In this document: positions 60,712-64,000 of the stretch, in pieces
Numbering within the stretch: the first letter of the stretch is position 1
How the letters are laid out: the number at the start of each line of letters is the position of its first letter
From: Cornus controversa
Taxonomy: Eukaryota > Streptophyta > Magnoliopsida > Cornales > Cornaceae
NCBI GenBank assembly: GCA_026545225.1
Contig: CM048846.1
Coordinates: forward strand, 18,836,501 to 18,900,500
Length of the DNA stretch: 64,000 nucleotides
Direction: 5' to 3'
Program-made: the position numbers and the translations under genes
The notes under the pieces: generated by a model
What the model was told of the DNA's origin: nothing
Database searches by the model: none
The model's input: the letters and a program-made list of their open reading frames with translations, nothing else

Positions 60712-63700
60712 ATGGCGTCGGCGTTGCTCGGAGGGGCTGCTTTGGGAGCAGCATTTGGTGAAGTACTGAAAGCTGTTCTTGAAGTCAAAGACCAAGTCAT
60801 CTCCTTCAAATCCAACCTCGATCGACTGGAATCAAGACTGAATTCACTCGAACCAATTGTACGTGAAATTGAGAACTCCAACATAGTACTGGAGGCTCCA
60901 GCAGAAGAAACCAAAATGTTCACCGATCGGTTGAAAGAGGCTGCCAAGCTCGTCCGCAAGTGCTCCAAAATTAAGTGTTTGAATTTGAATTGCTTCAAGA
61001 GGCGTTCCTACTCGAAGAAGCTCATCGAATTTGAAGATTTGCTTGTGAAATTCTTTCAGACCGATGTGCAAGCTTTGCAGACAAGAGATAGTAAGAAGAT
61101 TCTGGTGAAAGTGAATAAAATAGATGCAAAATTGGATGGAATGCAGTCGGGTATGAGGAAATGTGGACGGGTTTGTGATCCGAATGTGCTTGTGGGTTCG
61201 TGTGGAGCTCTGAGGTTTCCGGATCTTATTGTTGGATTAGATGTGCCTCTTCAAGAATTGAAGATGAAGTTGCTCAAGGATGGTGTAAAGGTGGTCGTGC
61301 TTTCGGCTCCTGGAGGATGTGGGAAGACTACGTTGGCTAGAAAGCTGTGTCATGACCTCGAAATTGAAGGTATTGATATAGGGATTATCTCATCTTCTTA
61401 GCTTTGCTGTTATGCATAATTTTTTCTTATATCAAATTGAGCCATGCTATAATTGCTATTGGCTAAATTAATCCAAACACCTTTAGAATTTAATATATGT
61501 GTATATATACATATATTTTAGATTTTGGTTTTTCATTTGATTGGTAGATATATATATATATATATCAAAAAGCCCAAAATTGTAGAACTGAGCCGATTAT
61601 CTACAATTTGGTTTGATTTGGTTCTATTGATTCAATTTTGTTCCATTGGTTCCAATATTATTGGACCGGTTTGGTCCTGATTCATCCCAGAACCAGACCG
61701 AACCGAATTGTCAACACCCTTACATAGGGCTTGTTTAGTTTTGTTCTCTTAAAACAGTATTCAAAAAACGTAAAACAATTTTTCGAAAGAACTACAAACG
61801 ACATTTTTTTTGAAATCTGGCCTTTTTTTTCTCAAACCTCAGAAAACTATAAATCAAATGCATTTTGGATTTGTTTTCTAATTTTCAGTTCTACTCTCAA
61901 ACAAATAAAGTAAGTAGACGCATAGTTTCTGCAAGAAAATGTATTTGGTTGATTCCACGCGTTTATTTGTTTATCAAATTTTCACTTTAAAAGAGAAAGT
62001 TGTTACCAGACCTTTGAAAGCTTGGAAGCTTGGTGAGAATATAATCTACGAACTTAAAATTTTTAATGGTGTCACATTCTGTACTTCTAACCTATTTGAA
62101 AATACCATGCTTGGACAGGAAAATTTCAGGACAATATTTTCTTTGTCACGGTTTCGAAGACACCCAACCTCAAGGTCATTATTCAAAATATGTTTCAACA
62201 TAAGAACTTTCAGGTGCCTGAGTTTCAAAATGATGACGATGCAATCAACAAATTGGGAAACATGCTGAGCCAGAATCAAAGAGGAACAACAAGTCCTAAG
62301 TTGTTGGTCCTAGATGATGTATGGTCTGGATCAGAATCCCTTATTCAGAAATTCATGTTCTCAATACCAGAATACAAAATATTGGTTACATCAAGATTTG
62401 TATTTCCTAGATTTGATTCTACCTATAAATTGGAACTGCTGAATGATCAATATGCCATGGAACTTTTTCGTAATTCAGCATTTCCTCAAAGTGGGAGCTC
62501 CAACATACCAGATGATCCAGATCTTGTCAATGAGGTAGAATACAAATGCTTGTATGGATAAGAGCTAATATATTTTTTCTACTTGTCTTATAGAATTGTA
62601 TTTGTACACAGTAAATCTATGCTTGCATGTTTTACTTTTGTATCACCAATTTTTTTAATGATCCGAAAATATAAAATCTGCATCCTTCCATACCATGATT
62701 TTTTTGACTTCAGAGTTTGTATATCCGAATATTATGTTTTTTCTTTTTTCAATGGGAAAATCATGGTAATTATATCCTAATAGTTTCATTATCATGATCA
62801 TCCTTGCCTTAATCCCATATGAATGGGGTTGGCTGCATGAATTCTTACCAATTGATGATAATTCATCAAAAAGATTTGACATAAGTGTTATAGTCGGTTG
62901 TCTACCTGACACTAACCTATCTCCTTTTTACATCCGGTCTTGGGTAGCAATGGGGGGTCAAGAATCCGAGTAGGTATGCATCACAGGAACTTGACTTGGC
63001 AGCCAAAGACAAAAACTGTTAGTATATACTAATAGTTTGAATATTCTATTAGTTAGTGAAACATTCATTGAATTGAGCAAGAAGAAGTAGAGCTTGTGTT
63101 TACTTTTCTGCAATTCTCCATTAGTTCCATTTAATTGAAGATCAAGAAGTAGAGTTTTTGTTTATACTTGTCTGCAATTCCGCATTACTTCTCTTTGCAA
63201 GAAACTGCAACTGATTTAATTTGACACATCAAATTGCAGATAGTGAGAGGCTGTAGGGGATTCCCGTTGGCCCTTAGAGTGGTTGGTGGATCACTATGTG
63301 GACAACCTGAGGTGATCTGGAGACGAACACTGAAGGAATGGTCTGAAGAAGGAATATCCATTTTTGATTCCAACAATGATCTGCTTATTTGTCTCCAAAC
63401 TAGCGTAGATGCCTTGGGTGAAAAAATTAATGTCAAGGAGTGTTTCCTGGACCTAGGTTCATTTCCTGAAGATCAAAGGATCTCTGCTACAGCTCTTATC
63501 GATATTGGGGTGGAACTACACAACCTAGATGAAGACTCTGCTCTTGCCAACATCCATCATCTATCCACCCGAAATTTGGTTAATCTTGTGCTCACAAGGT
63601 ATTCTAGATTCCTATTTTTCTTTTAAATGATCGATCATGGTTTGTTTGATGATGTCTTGTTTGTTAGTTTCTGGAAAGGGTGGACTGGATATAGTATGTA

Positions 63701-64000
63701 AATTTTGATTTTTGACCTTTTATAATATAAAATCTTCTTTTTCACAAAGTGATTTCTTTAGATTCCTATTTGCATTAACTTTTAGTTGTATGTCAATTTA
63801 TATCATCATCATCATCATTATTATTATTTTGATTATTATGAATGAACATCCATTCAGTGGGTAAGTCACTATAGAAAACTGAAAAAGAGGATGGAAAATA
63901 TCGAAACTTTGAATTGAAGGGATATGGCAGCTGCTGTTTATCCTGATCTTGTTGTTAGTTGTTATATGGATGCCTGAATTTCTTTCTTCATTTTTTTTTC
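60712..64000 (+). CDS. NRG1-like: NLR-D: NRG1-type helper NLR, 3' end beyond the window
   Basis: Exon 1 60712-61369, exon 2 62119-62534, exon 3 63240-63598 are open and in frame; exons 4 and 5 are not reached by 64000, so intron 3 is longer than in NLR-A and C (136 bp). RPW8 domain about 1-150, P-loop GGCGKTT at 201-207, LLVLDDVW and KILVTSR in exon 2. Exon 2 has three extra codons relative to A and C, including an added Asp-Pro before DLVNE. Exon 3 has one extra codon. The N-terminus is MASALLGGAALGAAFGE, closer to NLR-B and the 42860 stub than to A and C. Intron 1 lacks the hAT-like element and shows the empty target at 61738-61745. No defect is seen in the part available. Confidence 0.85.

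Overview
This window is eudicot nuclear DNA: AT-rich, with multi-exon genes carrying GT-AG introns, and heavily loaded with LTR retrotransposons, MITEs and a relic of an integrated plant pararetrovirus. Its only host genes are a same-strand cluster of NRG1-type helper immune receptors (RPW8-type coiled coil, NB-ARC, LRR; the family of Arabidopsis At5g66900/At5g66910). NRG1 is a eudicot helper NLR working with TIR-type NLRs and EDS1/SAG101. The species cannot be named from sequence alone.

Layout: NLR-A (4862-9371) looks intact, five exons, 819 codons. A 24 kb block of nested retroelements follows (about 10.6-33 kb): a minus-strand unidentified element split by a chromovirus-like LTR, the 3' end of one Athila-like gypsy element and a nearly whole second Athila-like element with a solo LTR in its own 3' LTR. 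NLR-B (35254-41276) has a duplicated RPW8 domain in its first exon but is broken downstream by frameshifts, deletions and an LTR-element fragment. After it come an exon-1 stub (42860-42989), an old minus-strand Copia element, and a younger minus-strand Copia (45060-50505, 5-bp target duplication) inside it. NLR-C (55249-59089) is a near twin of NLR-A. NLR-D starts at 60712 and runs off the right edge.

The flanks show that A and C are copies, and that B and D also correspond (same intron 1 sequence, same position after A or C). The array therefore grew by duplicating a two-gene block, (A+B) and (C+D). The first 350 bases match the DNA just downstream of NLR-B, so another NLR 3' end probably lies just left of the window. 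Because A and C are paired copies, several insertions can be ordered in time: a hAT-like element in intron 1 predates the A/C split, while two MULE-type MITEs and the pararetrovirus relic are found only in the A copy.

I found no RNA genes, CRISPR arrays or non-NLR host genes. The most unusual feature is the RPW8-linker-RPW8-NB architecture of NLR-B, with a 93-bp tandem repeat in its linker.
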